A stretch of 64,000 nucleotides of DNA from Streptomyces anulatus. GTDB lineage: Bacteria > Actinomycetota > Actinomycetes > Streptomycetales > Streptomycetaceae. The DNA is taken from NCBI RefSeq assembly GCF_000721175.1, contig NZ_JOEZ01000026.1, positions 1-64,000 of the forward strand, written 5' to 3'. Below, piece by piece: positions 49,355 through 57,592 of this stretch (the stretch's first letter is position 1; each line of letters begins with the position of its first letter). The position numbers and the translations under genes are program-made. The notes beneath the pieces were generated by a model that was not told the DNA's origin, made no database searches, and worked only from the letters and a program-made list of their open reading frames with translations.

Positions 49355-50688
49355 GCGGCAGCGGTCCTTTCGGCGCCGGCGCTGGTGTGGCGCTGGAGGT
49401 CGGTCAGGAGCATGCGGAGTGAGCCCGCGTCGAATCGGTGGAGGGCGCGGCCTTCTGCGAGTTGGGTGTTGAGCGCGCGCAGCGCCTCAAGGGCGGCGGT
49501 CACGACGGGCGGATCGACGGGCTCGGCAGGCTCGAGCGGCTCGTCAGCGCGCGGATGTTGCTCGCCCCCCGACCCTGCGGTTACCGGTTCCTCGGAGATG
49601 TCGTCGAAGGCCGTCGTTTCGCCGCCCTGTCGCGGCTGTTCAGCATCCGCGCTGTCAGCCAGGGGGGCCGCTGTGGTCTCGTCCGGAGCTGCGGCATCGT
49701 CCTCGTCGTCGTGCCCGCCGGCCGGCGCCGGCCGGCGGGCAAGTGCTGCGGCTCGTTCGGCGTTGGCTCGCTCGTATGCGGTGACCGCGGCACTGGCGGC
49801 GGTGTCGGCCGGCATGTCCGGGTTGGTGGCCTGTGCCCGGGTAGCGGCCGACAGCAGGTCCGTGCGGCCGAGACGCTTGACGGCCTGCCACAGTTCGGCG
49901 GCGGCCTCGCGACGTCCGCGGCTGAGGCGGGCGAGATTCGTCCGTGCGGCGAGCGCGACCTGGTGCTGGTCCATGTCCGCGGACAGTTCGCGCGGCAGGG
50001 TCCGGAACGCGGCAACGACCTCGCGAGCTCGGCGCGGGGTAATCTGCAGGCCCAGCCGGCGCAGCACCAGGTTCCACGGCGCGGCGAGGTTGGCGTCGCT
50101 GCCGCGCAACTTCTCCAGGGCCTCGAAGCGGGCGACGGGGTCTTCCAGCCGCTGGACGTCCTCGCTCACCTCGATGCCGGCGTTGTCGAGCTGGGCACGC
50201 AGGATCGCGCTGCGCTCCAGGAGCAGAGCCTTGGCGAGCTCGCCGGGCTGGAGGTCCTCGCGAGCCAGGTTCTCCACCAGCTGCCAGGTCCGGCGGTCCT
50301 CGTCACTCAGCGGTCCGGGGCAGATGACGGCGGGCAGCTTGTCGAACCGCGGGTTATCGGGCTGGTTGACCGCGCCCCAGCGGCAGGCCCGGTAGCGGCG
50401 TTCGCCGATCACCAGGCGCCGCTGGATGTGGTTGTCCGGACCGGGCAGTTCCTCCACCAGGACGGGATGGAGCACGCCGACGGTCGAGATCGAGGTGATC
50501 AGATCGGCGAGGCCTTCAGGGCTGGTGCTCGGGCCTGGCCCGCGGCCCTGCACGTCGGTGTAGACCGAACCGCGCATCGGGAGCATCTCGAAACGACGCT
50601 GGCGCAGTTGCTCCGAACTCTCCAGAGCCTCGGCCAGTCCCAGTACGGCAGGCGCAGGGGCCGGGGATTCCTCAACGGCGACGGTCAT
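49351..50688 (-). CDS. ParB-like protein
   Basis: 445 residues. The ParB/Srx-like N-terminal domain spans about residues 55-150 (TVGVLHPVLVEELPG, RLVIGERRYRACRWGAV, TWQLVENLAREDLQPGELAK), with helix-turn-helix-like segments after it. The C-terminal third is acidic and low in complexity (DDEDDAAAPDETTAAPLADS), then a short helical end. It could partition the element, or act as a ParB-fold CTPase or nuclease. No ParA is visible in the window. It precedes the DUF4417-like gene with a 4-bp overlap. Confidence 0.8.
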   Translation of the reverse strand: MTVAVEESPAPAPAVLGLAEALESSEQLRQRRFEMLPMRGSVYTDVQGRGPGPSTSPEGLADLITSISTVGVLHPVLVEELPGPDNHIQRRLVIGERRYRACRWGAVNQPDNPRFDKLPAVICPGPLSDEDRRTWQLVENLAREDLQPGELAKALLLERSAILRAQLDNAGIEVSEDVQRLEDPVARFEALEKLRGSDANLAAPWNLVLRRLGLQITPRRAREVVAAFRTLPRELSADMDQHQVALAARTNLARLSRGRREAAAELWQAVKRLGRTDLLSAATRAQATNPDMPADTAASAAVTAYERANAERAAALARRPAPAGGHDDEDDAAAPDETTAAPLADSADAEQPRQGGETTAFDDISEEPVTAGSGGEQHPRADEPLEPAEPVDPPVVTAALEALRALNTQLAEGRALHRFDAGSLRMLLTDLQRHTSAGAERTAAA

Positions 50689-50747
50689 CGGCAGAGCCTC
50701 CTTTCACAGGTAGTCGTCAGGCGCGCAGGCGCCCGGCCCCGAAGGGG

Positions 50748-51797
50748 TTATGCGTGCAGGTCAGCGGGGAGCGGGGCGGGCGGGTGGCGAGCCGGCGCCG
50801 CCGCGGCCGGTCGGCGCAGCAGCATGTCGGTGAGGGGATGCCGCTGCTCGGGTGTTCCGCGCAGCAGCGGCGTGAAGATCCGCCCGAACGGGCCGTGCTC
50901 CTTGAGCTGCGCAAGGGTGGTGACCCCGACGGAGAGGTTGCTGGCGAGCCGGGACAGGCGCGGGTCGACCCGGGTGAGCGTGTACAGGTCTTCGGTGCGG
51001 TCGGCGAGCCGCTTGGCCAGGGTGGGGCCGGGCGCACCGTCGAGGACGATCAGCAGGCGCGGGAAGGCCGGGTACGTGTGCTGCCACGCCGGCCGGGTCG
51101 ACGCCGCGGAGCGCCGAGCCCGGTCGGGGTGCTGCGGCACGAACTCGTACAGCCGCCCGTACGCGGAGACCTTCTTGGCGAGCTCGGCCGCGGTCATGGT
51201 GGCCCGATCGAGCTCGATGAACACGTTCAGCATGGTGCGAGCGCCGCGGTGGACGTGGACGTAGTGCAGGACGGCGTCGGAGATCACGTGATCGTCCTCG
51301 AAGCGGCGCTGCCCGTCGCGGATGCGGTGGGCGACCTCAGGGGTCCACGAAAGGGGCGTGCAGTCGTGCCCGAGCCGGCGGGCGTGCTCGACGAACGCGA
51401 TGCCGACCTCGTTGACGGCCAAGGTGTGGGCCTGGCGCGTGCTGGCCGCCGACTCGGGTGTCACCCGGTAGCGGCGGGAGAAGATCTCCGCCGCCTGTTC
51501 CACGGCGTCGGCGCCCGTCTCGGTCAGGAACCACACGTAGGGCCGGTTGAACCCGTGGCCCGGGCTGGCCTTCCCCTGGGCGCGCAGGCGCTGGACAAGG
51601 CCGCCCTCTTCGAGCGCCACCAGCTGCCGCCGCAGGTAGGACGCGCTGTGAGCAGTCGGCGTCAGCAGCCTGGCGAGCTGATCTGTGGTCATGAGGCGGT
51701 GCTGGTACAGCAGGTCGAGGGCCGACTTGGCGACGGCGTGGAAGCTGAGGGTCCGCTGCGGGCTGTGCAGCAGTTCGGATTCGGGCTGAGTGTTCAT
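50748..51797 (-). CDS. Replication-relaxation family protein
   Basis: 349 residues. The winged-helix start (ALDLLYQHRLMTTDQLARLL, RRQLVALEEGGLVQRLR) and the nuclease-like part (HTLAVNEVGIAFVEHARRLG, MLNVFIELDRATMTAAELA, FPRLLIVLDG) match the Replic_Relax family, thought to relax DNA or initiate transfer on actinobacterial plasmids. It overlaps the coupling ATPase gene by 4 bp, consistent with a relaxosome role. No classical relaxase is seen elsewhere in the window. Confidence 0.8.
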   Translation of the reverse strand: MNTQPESELLHSPQRTLSFHAVAKSALDLLYQHRLMTTDQLARLLTPTAHSASYLRRQLVALEEGGLVQRLRAQGKASPGHGFNRPYVWFLTETGADAVEQAAEIFSRRYRVTPESAASTRQAHTLAVNEVGIAFVEHARRLGHDCTPLSWTPEVAHRIRDGQRRFEDDHVISDAVLHYVHVHRGARTMLNVFIELDRATMTAAELAKKVSAYGRLYEFVPQHPDRARRSAASTRPAWQHTYPAFPRLLIVLDGAPGPTLAKRLADRTEDLYTLTRVDPRLSRLASNLSVGVTTLAQLKEHGPFGRIFTPLLRGTPEQRHPLTDMLLRRPAAAAPARHPPAPLPADLHA

Positions 51798-54175
51798 CCG
51801 ACGTGTGACCCCTTGGTCTTGGTGAGGTAGGTGACGTTGCTGGGGGCCGGCTCCTGCTCGGCCGGGTCCGGGCCGTCATCCGGCGGCTCGGGGCCCGGAT
51901 CGTCGACCGGCGGCTCCTCGGGACCGGGATCGTCGTCGTCCGGCGGGGGCGGCGGCAGCGTGGCCATGAACAGACGGATGCGGGTGTCGAGCCTGGCGAG
52001 GTCGTCGAGGATGTCCCGCACCCGGCGCCGGCGCAGGTTCTCGTTGACCGCGGCGTCCAGGTGGTGGACGTCATCGGGGCGGTGGTAGTCGCTGTAGACG
52101 TCCTCGACGCTCGCACCCCGGACCCGGAAGGGGTCGCTCTGGCCGCCGTCGAGGGTGACGGACATGACGTAGTGGTAGCGCTGCAGCTGCGAGATCGTGT
52201 CGGGAGCGACCTTCTTGCCCCAGCGCCGCACCACCATCTGCGCCTCGTCGATGTCGCTGGCCGTGGTGGACAGGATCGACAGGTTCTGCAGCAGGCCCTG
52301 CCTCGTGGTCGCCGACAGCCGCTGCGCCATCTGCGTCATCGCCAGGAGCTTCACCTTGTACTTGCGCAGCTGCTCGGCGATCGCGGCGAGCGTTCCCTTG
52401 CTCGCGCCGTCCACCGCGGTCAGCTCGTCGATGAAGGCGTAGAAGTCCTTGCGGTCGGCGACGGGCATGGTGCGCCGCGACAGCCCGGCGCGAAACAGGT
52501 CGTAGATCAGCAGGCAGGAGACGATGCGGTCGGTGTCGCCGGTGCCGGACGGGCACACGAAGACGACCTTCCCGTTGTCCATGGCGTGCCGGATGTCGTA
52601 CGTGCTCAGCGAGGACCCGAGGAACCCCTTCAAGGCGTTCGAGCTGTCGAGACGCTCGATGATGTTCGTGACAACGGGAGTTGCCTCGTTGGAGTACTTC
52701 GGGTAGGTCTGCACCCAGAAGTCCCGCAGCGTCTTCGGTAGAAACGGCACGACCGCGTCTCGCCACACCTCGTCGTTGAGCAGGGTGCGGATCTGGAAGA
52801 TTGTCGGCGCCAACTCGGGCCGGCCGGCCCGCGACAACATCCAGGACAGATGGGCGAGGGTCTGCACCGATCGCGTCAGGATGGTCTTGGCTCGCCCCGC
52901 GCTGTCCGACCAGTTCAGAGCGCTCGCGAAGCCGGTGACGATCGCGTTGACGATGTCCGGGATTTCCTCCTCGCCACGGTTCTCCATGGACAGCGGGTTC
53001 CAGGAGCCCACCATCGCGTCCAGGTCCGGCGAGGTCAGGTCGATCTCCCACAGCCGCGGCGCGATGTGCGGGTGAGCGAGGTAGGGCCGCGCACGCTGCC
53101 AGCCGTCGCCGTGCGGGTCCAGGAAGAGGGTCCCGTGCCCGTTGTGAGCGAGCGCGATGGCCTGCACCAGCGACATTTCCGTCTTGCCGTATCCCGCCTT
53201 CCCGAGGAAGAGCCCGAACAGCAGGTAGGCCAGGGGCAGGCCGGCCAGCCGCTCACCGCCGCCGGGCTTGGCCACCCACCCCAGGGGAAGGAGATCCGCC
53301 TGGCCGGTCCACGTGGGCAGGCTCGGCGGCGGCGGGGGCACCACACCGCCCGAACGGGCCACGTTGGCCGCCATGTTGTGCTTCGTGGCGGGCTTGAGAA
53401 GGCCGGCGAGCTCCGCGCCGGTTACCCAGCTGGAACGCCGCGGCGCGAACTCTCCGGTGACGAATCGGCGGTCGAAGCTGCGCCGGTAGAGCCGCGAGTC
53501 CGCGCGCAGCCGCGTCACGAGCAGGTTCGCACCCACCGGGCGCAGGTGGTTGTCGCCGGCCCAGCCCTCGAGCGTTGCCATGATCTGCTCCAGCAGTATC
53601 CGCGGCCGCGCCGGGTCGGAGGAGCAGGTACGGATCAGCATCTGCAGGGCGAACACCGGATCCGCGCCCGGACCGAACTTGCCCATGGCCGCCTTGACGT
53701 CGGACACAGTCGGCATGCGCTGGCGCTGAGCGGGGCGCTGGCCGCCGCGGCCCTGCTGCCCGCGCATCTCCGCCGCGATCTCGCTTCCCAGGGACGCCAG
53801 GCGGTCCAAGCCGAAGCCGCCCCCCGAACCCTGCTGCGGAAGGCCGGGTATCGCCGGCATCCCGCTGGGGTTGCGACGCGCTCGCGCCAGCAGGCGGCTG
53901 CGCCGACGGCCGACCCGGGAGGGCGATATCGGCACCAAGTCCAAGACGATGTCCGCTCGTTCACCCAGGTCCTCACGCACATCCGCGACGGCGGCCGCGA
54001 GCGCCTCCAGCGGATCGGGCTTGATCGGCACCTCGCGCAGGGCGAGGTGGTCCGGCAGCGCCAACGCCAGCTCGGCGCGCGCTACGTGCTGCTGCTTGGG
54101 CGTGTCCTTGCGCGGCTTGGGCCTGCGCGGCCCGCGTCCGTGACCGCGGGGGGATGTCGCCTTCTTCTTGCTCAC
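51794..54175 (-). CDS. VirD4/TraG-like coupling ATPase
   Basis: 793 residues from a GTG with GGAG six bases upstream. Walker A is LFLGKAGYGKTEMSL (about residue 325) and Walker B is DFYAFIDELTAVDG (about 585), with an arginine-finger-like downstream QLRKYKVKLLAMTQMAQRL. A basic N-terminus (SKKKATSPRGHGRGPRRPKP) and an acidic Pro-rich C-terminus (LPPPPPDDDDPGPEEPP) flank it. It should deliver DNA to the transfer channel. No N-terminal membrane helices are seen; the membrane anchor is probably the neighbouring 172-residue protein. Confidence 0.82.
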   Translation of the reverse strand: MSKKKATSPRGHGRGPRRPKPRKDTPKQQHVARAELALALPDHLALREVPIKPDPLEALAAAVADVREDLGERADIVLDLVPISPSRVGRRRSRLLARARRNPSGMPAIPGLPQQGSGGGFGLDRLASLGSEIAAEMRGQQGRGGQRPAQRQRMPTVSDVKAAMGKFGPGADPVFALQMLIRTCSSDPARPRILLEQIMATLEGWAGDNHLRPVGANLLVTRLRADSRLYRRSFDRRFVTGEFAPRRSSWVTGAELAGLLKPATKHNMAANVARSGGVVPPPPPSLPTWTGQADLLPLGWVAKPGGGERLAGLPLAYLLFGLFLGKAGYGKTEMSLVQAIALAHNGHGTLFLDPHGDGWQRARPYLAHPHIAPRLWEIDLTSPDLDAMVGSWNPLSMENRGEEEIPDIVNAIVTGFASALNWSDSAGRAKTILTRSVQTLAHLSWMLSRAGRPELAPTIFQIRTLLNDEVWRDAVVPFLPKTLRDFWVQTYPKYSNEATPVVTNIIERLDSSNALKGFLGSSLSTYDIRHAMDNGKVVFVCPSGTGDTDRIVSCLLIYDLFRAGLSRRTMPVADRKDFYAFIDELTAVDGASKGTLAAIAEQLRKYKVKLLAMTQMAQRLSATTRQGLLQNLSILSTTASDIDEAQMVVRRWGKKVAPDTISQLQRYHYVMSVTLDGGQSDPFRVRGASVEDVYSDYHRPDDVHHLDAAVNENLRRRRVRDILDDLARLDTRIRLFMATLPPPPPDDDDPGPEEPPVDDPGPEPPDDGPDPAEQEPAPSNVTYLTKTKGSHVG

Positions 54176-54194
54176 CACAGACTCCTTCGGAAGG

Positions 54195-54713
54195 TCACGC
54201 CGCAAGAGCGGTCTGAGAGCTGGTGTCGAGGTCCACGCCGAGACGGATCTCCGGCCGCTCGGAGCTGGCTACGGCGGGACCGACCGCCCGCATCTCGCAC
54301 TGGCTGTAGCTCTGGTGGCGAAGGACCGCCGCGGCCCGGGCCGGCCCTTCAATGCGCATGGTCAGCAGGCCGCCCTGGGACAGCAGCCGCACGCGCACCG
54401 CCGTGCCGCGCACCGGAGTGAAGGCCCAGCGCGAGACGCTCCGCTGCGCCTGGGCCAGCTGCTTGGCGAAGCGGAGGACGTCCTCGAGCACCGGATCGAA
54501 GCCGGTGGTCGGGAGGAGCTCGAACGCCTGCCGGTCCTTGAGCGGCTTCCGGCCGAAGCGTCGACGCGCGACGGATACGGAGACAGCGACGACCACCGGC
54601 ACGGGAATCAGCCACCACATGTTGCCGGTCAGCCACGTGATGGCGGTCTGCCCGTACGCCGGGAGGTCTTGTCCGACTTGGATCAGCCGGTCGATGACGT
54701 CGTTCGTGGTCAT
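54195..54713 (-). CDS. Membrane protein preceding the coupling ATPase
   Basis: 172 residues. One strong hydrophobic segment (NMWWLIPVPVVVAVSVSVA, about residues 31-49) followed by RRRFGRKP, so the rest faces the cytoplasm. The C-terminal 110 residues are beta-rich (GTAVRVRLLSQGGLLTMRIE). It is the first gene of the leftward operon and ends 20 bp before the coupling ATPase. It may anchor that ATPase. Confidence 0.62.
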   Translation of the reverse strand: MTTNDVIDRLIQVGQDLPAYGQTAITWLTGNMWWLIPVPVVVAVSVSVARRRFGRKPLKDRQAFELLPTTGFDPVLEDVLRFAKQLAQAQRSVSRWAFTPVRGTAVRVRLLSQGGLLTMRIEGPARAAAVLRHQSYSQCEMRAVGPAVASSERPEIRLGVDLDTSSQTALAA

Positions 54714-55253
54714 CGGGCGGCTCCTGGGCGCGAGAAGGCCGGAAGGAGAGAGGCAGCAGGCATGTCGGAACTCCGGGGAGACGGGGAGTGCGGATGCCTA
54801 TAGAGGTGCGGTTTCGGACGCCCGTGTGACATGGGCGCCTGAACTTTTTTGATCTCCGGCCGAGGCCGCCGGCCAAGGAGTCCGGCCGCGGTGGGAGGTC
54901 AGGTGTCCTCGACATCAGCCGGGAAGCTGCCGGATTGCTTAACCGAAGCGGACCTTGGCGGTGCGCCCCGTCTCCTGGCGATCGTCGCCTGCCTGGCCTG
55001 GGCTACCACGCCTGTCCGCAGCCCTGCGTGGGCCCGGCTGCGGCTGTCCTCGGACGTTGTCAGCATCGACCGCTATGCTCAACGCAGCGCACCTCGCTTG
55101 TGCGCGCCGGCCCGGGCCCACCCCCGGAGCTACCGGTGAACCGTGCTGCCGCGCGGGGGCGAGTGACGACCGGTGCCCTCTTCCGAACCGCGCACCCTGG
55201 CCATGCTCGTGGTGGGACGAACCGCAGCGTCAGGACGCGACGATGGAGAAACG
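54714..55253. other. Divergent intergenic region (promoters; possible transfer origin)
   Basis: 540 bp between the leftward conjugation operon and a rightward gene. It contains an AT-rich patch (CTGAACTTTTTTGATCTCC, about 54,839-54,857) and GC-rich imperfect repeats around GGCCGAGGCCGCCGGCC (54,858-54,874). It is the only large non-coding gap in the transfer module. No oriT signature I can name with confidence. Confidence 0.35.
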
Positions 55254-55763
55254 ATGGCCCCGTCCTCCCGCAACACCACCAACCACCAGCGGATTGCCCG
55301 CGAGCTGAACCGCTCAACCGGTTGCGGCTACCAGAAGGCACTGCAGCGCGTAAAGGCCGCAGCCGACGCGGGCCAGCTGCCCGCCAAACTCGACCAGGCC
55401 GGCCGCGAAGAAGCTGTGCGGATGCTCGCCGAGAACCGCCCCCAGCCCGCACCCGCCCCGCTGGGCGTGGTGAGCGGCTCGTCCTCCGGCACACCTCCAG
55501 TGGTCGTGCACGGGCTGGTCCGCGGAGGCGCGGACAAGACCGTGACCACGCTTCCGGTCGGCCAGGTGGTCGAGATGTACCGGGCGATCGAGGCGCACCG
55601 GAACCTTCGGAATAAGGAGCGGACCGTCGACGCCATGCGGGCGCAACGGGACCAGGGCCTGCTCCCGTTCCTGCTCCCCGCGGTGCCGCAGGATTTGGCG
55701 ACGCAGATGGAACAGCTGCTGGAGCAGACCCGTCGGCTGTCAGGGCGCGACGAGTCGCAGTGA
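55254..55763 (+). CDS. Unknown protein with HTH-like N-terminus
   Basis: 169 residues from an ATG preceded by GGAG. The N-terminal 50 residues (NHQRIARELNRSTGCGYQKA, LQRVKAAADAGQLPAKLDQA) look like a helix-turn-helix. A Pro/Gly linker follows, then a helical C-terminus (VGQVVEMYRAIEAHRNLRNK). Its frame runs opposite to the transfer genes and ends convergently 27 bp from the NlpC/P60 gene. It may regulate the transfer region. Confidence 0.58.
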   Translation: MAPSSRNTTNHQRIARELNRSTGCGYQKALQRVKAAADAGQLPAKLDQAGREEAVRMLAENRPQPAPAPLGVVSGSSSGTPPVVVHGLVRGGADKTVTTLPVGQVVEMYRAIEAHRNLRNKERTVDAMRAQRDQGLLPFLLPAVPQDLATQMEQLLEQTRRLSGRDESQ

Positions 55764-55790
55764 ACTGCCGTACACCGGTCGACGGTCGGA

Positions 55791-56843
55791 TCAGCCAACC
55801 CGCTTCATGACGAGGATCTGGGACTTCCAGTACGAGAGCGGCTTGATCCGTACCTTGAGCCCCGTCTTGGGCGCGTCGATGACCTGGCCGCTGCCGATGT
55901 ACATGGCGACGTGCTCGGGCCGGGCGGCGCTGCCGCGGCTGAAGAGCAGATCACCGGGTTGCAGATCGGCGGTCGACCGTATCTCCGTGCCTCGTTTGAC
56001 CTGGTCGTAGGTGGTGCGGGGGAGGTTCACGCCGACGCTGGCCCAGGCCATCTTCATGAGGCTCGAGCAGTCGCATCCGTTGTTCTCCCGCAGGCTGAAC
56101 GGCCTGCGGCAGTTGCCGCCCCACTGGTAGTCGGTGCCCAGTGCCGTCTGGGCTGCGGCCACCACCTGACCGGTGCGTCCGCTGCCGGCGGGGACCGGGC
56201 TGCTCGGCTGCATGGCATCGGTCCACTTCTCGGCGAGAGCACGGATGATCCTGACGTAGTTCTGAGTCTCCGTATACGGGGGGATCCCCTGATACTTCTT
56301 CACCTTGTACGGTCCGGCGTTGTACGCGGCCAGCATGTTGTCCGACTTGTCGCCGGGGATGTTGCGGACCTCTTCGGCGATGTCGCAGTCGTAGTCGACG
56401 GCCGCCGGCACCGCGTCGATCGGGTCCCAGACGTCCTTGTCGCCGTCGCCGTCGCCGTCCTTGCCGTGTGTTTTCCACGTGCCGGGGATGAACTGTGCGA
56501 TTCCCTGAGCGAGCGGGACTTTGACCTCGGTCCCGTCCTTCTTCTTGATGATCTTGTAGGACTCGGCCTTGGGGTCGAAGCCGCTCTCCTGGTACAGCTG
56601 CGCGGCGAGCAGGGCCGGAGTCACTTCAGGGCATCCGTACTCGTTGATGGCCTTGTCGATCAGGGTCCGCAGCCAGTCCGGGACATCGGCGCTCTTGGAG
56701 ATGCCGCCTCCGAAGCCGGCGTTCTGGATGTCATTGCCGGTGTTGTCGCTGCCGAGCTTGGTCACGACGGCCATCACGGCGGCGATGATGAGGGCGCACC
56801 AGCACAGCCAGGCGATCCCGAGGCCCGTGAGGATCTTCTTCAA
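55791..56843 (-). CDS. Bifunctional lytic transglycosylase / NlpC-P60 endopeptidase
   Basis: 350 residues. A signal-anchor (IAWLCWCALIIAAVMAVVT, about residues 9-27) is followed by a transglycosylase-like domain with the catalytic Glu in LYQESGFDPKA and APLAQGIAQFIPGTW. The C-terminal NlpC/P60 domain has the Cys in NGCDCSSLMKMAW and the His in ARPEHVAMYIGSG. Such fusions open the cell wall for conjugation channels (VirB1-like). It lies at the end of the transfer operon, next to the TcpC-like gene. Confidence 0.88.
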   Translation of the reverse strand: MKKILTGLGIAWLCWCALIIAAVMAVVTKLGSDNTGNDIQNAGFGGGISKSADVPDWLRTLIDKAINEYGCPEVTPALLAAQLYQESGFDPKAESYKIIKKKDGTEVKVPLAQGIAQFIPGTWKTHGKDGDGDGDKDVWDPIDAVPAAVDYDCDIAEEVRNIPGDKSDNMLAAYNAGPYKVKKYQGIPPYTETQNYVRIIRALAEKWTDAMQPSSPVPAGSGRTGQVVAAAQTALGTDYQWGGNCRRPFSLRENNGCDCSSLMKMAWASVGVNLPRTTYDQVKRGTEIRSTADLQPGDLLFSRGSAARPEHVAMYIGSGQVIDAPKTGLKVRIKPLSYWKSQILVMKRVG

Positions 56844-56853
56844 CGTAGTCTCC

Positions 56854-57510
56854 TCAGGCGTTCACGATCGCGGCGACCCGCCACGCGCCTGCGGGCACGT
56901 GGTGCATCTCGACTGCGAGCTGGTCGTGGGAGCGGGTGGCCGGCTGTCCAGCAGCGCGGGTCGTGCAGGTGTAGAGGAGCCGCACGTACGCCCGTTCGGA
57001 TGTCGCGGCGGGTGCTCCGTCGGGGGTGGCGACGCGATCGACCGCGCAGTTCACGCGGGTCTCGTCTGCGAGCCACTGCTGCCACAGCCGCGTGGACCGG
57101 TCGCCCGGTTCGCGCAGTTGGGCGGCCAACTCGTCGGTGGCGTACGTGGCTGCACGTCGGCCGGCATCGCTGAAGGAGACGTCGTGTCCCGGGCGTGCGT
57201 CATGCGAGGCCCACGCCAGGACGAACCGGCGTGCCGTGTCGGCCGCCTTCGGCGGCACTGATTCCGGTGCGGACGGCTCCTGTTCCTCTGCTGCGGTGTC
57301 CTGAGCCGTCGGCGTCGGTTCGGACGATGTGCTCGGAGTGGAGGAAAGGGGGCCTGGAGAGGCCGTGGCCGTGCCCGGCTCGGCAGACGGGGCGGCTCGG
57401 CCGGGGTCGACGACCAGGAGCAGGATCCCGGTGATCGCCAGGAGGGCGGCCGCGGCGAAGAGCACGAAGATCTTCCAGGGGCTCGACTTCTCGGGCTGGG
57501 GTGCGGGCAT
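56854..57510 (-). CDS. Membrane-anchored transfer protein (TcpC/VirB8-like, tentative)
   Basis: 218 residues. One N-terminal membrane segment (WKIFVLFAAAALLAITGILL, about residues 12-31), a Ser/Thr/Pro-rich linker (about 40-85) and a globular C-terminal domain (ARRFVLAWASHDARPGHDVS, ERAYVRLLYTCTTRA, GAWRVAAIVNA). The plan resembles VirB8/TcpC-type channel components. Its neighbours are the NlpC/P60 and VirB6-like genes, and a strong hairpin separates it from the latter. Confidence 0.58.
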   Translation of the reverse strand: MPAPQPEKSSPWKIFVLFAAAALLAITGILLLVVDPGRAAPSAEPGTATASPGPLSSTPSTSSEPTPTAQDTAAEEQEPSAPESVPPKAADTARRFVLAWASHDARPGHDVSFSDAGRRAATYATDELAAQLREPGDRSTRLWQQWLADETRVNCAVDRVATPDGAPAATSERAYVRLLYTCTTRAAGQPATRSHDQLAVEMHHVPAGAWRVAAIVNA

Positions 57511-57551
57511 CGGACACCTCCTGTAGGCGAGGCAGGGTGAGGGGAGTCGGG

Positions 57552-57584
57552 CGCGGGGGTCAGCGCGGTGCGCTCACCCCCGCG
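57552..57584. terminator. Hairpin after the VirB6/TrbL-like gene
   Basis: CGCGGGGGTCAGCGC / GCGCTCACCCCCGCG, 15-bp stem with one mismatch and a 3-base loop, just past the stop at 57,593. Confidence 0.65.
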
Positions 57585-57592
57585 TGGATCGA

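Noticed and set aside
51794..54175. TraB/FtsK-type single-protein transfer as in typical Streptomyces plasmids
   Set aside because: The ATPase resembles VirD4, and VirB4-, VirB6-, TcpD- and TcpE-like genes are present, so the system is type IV-like.
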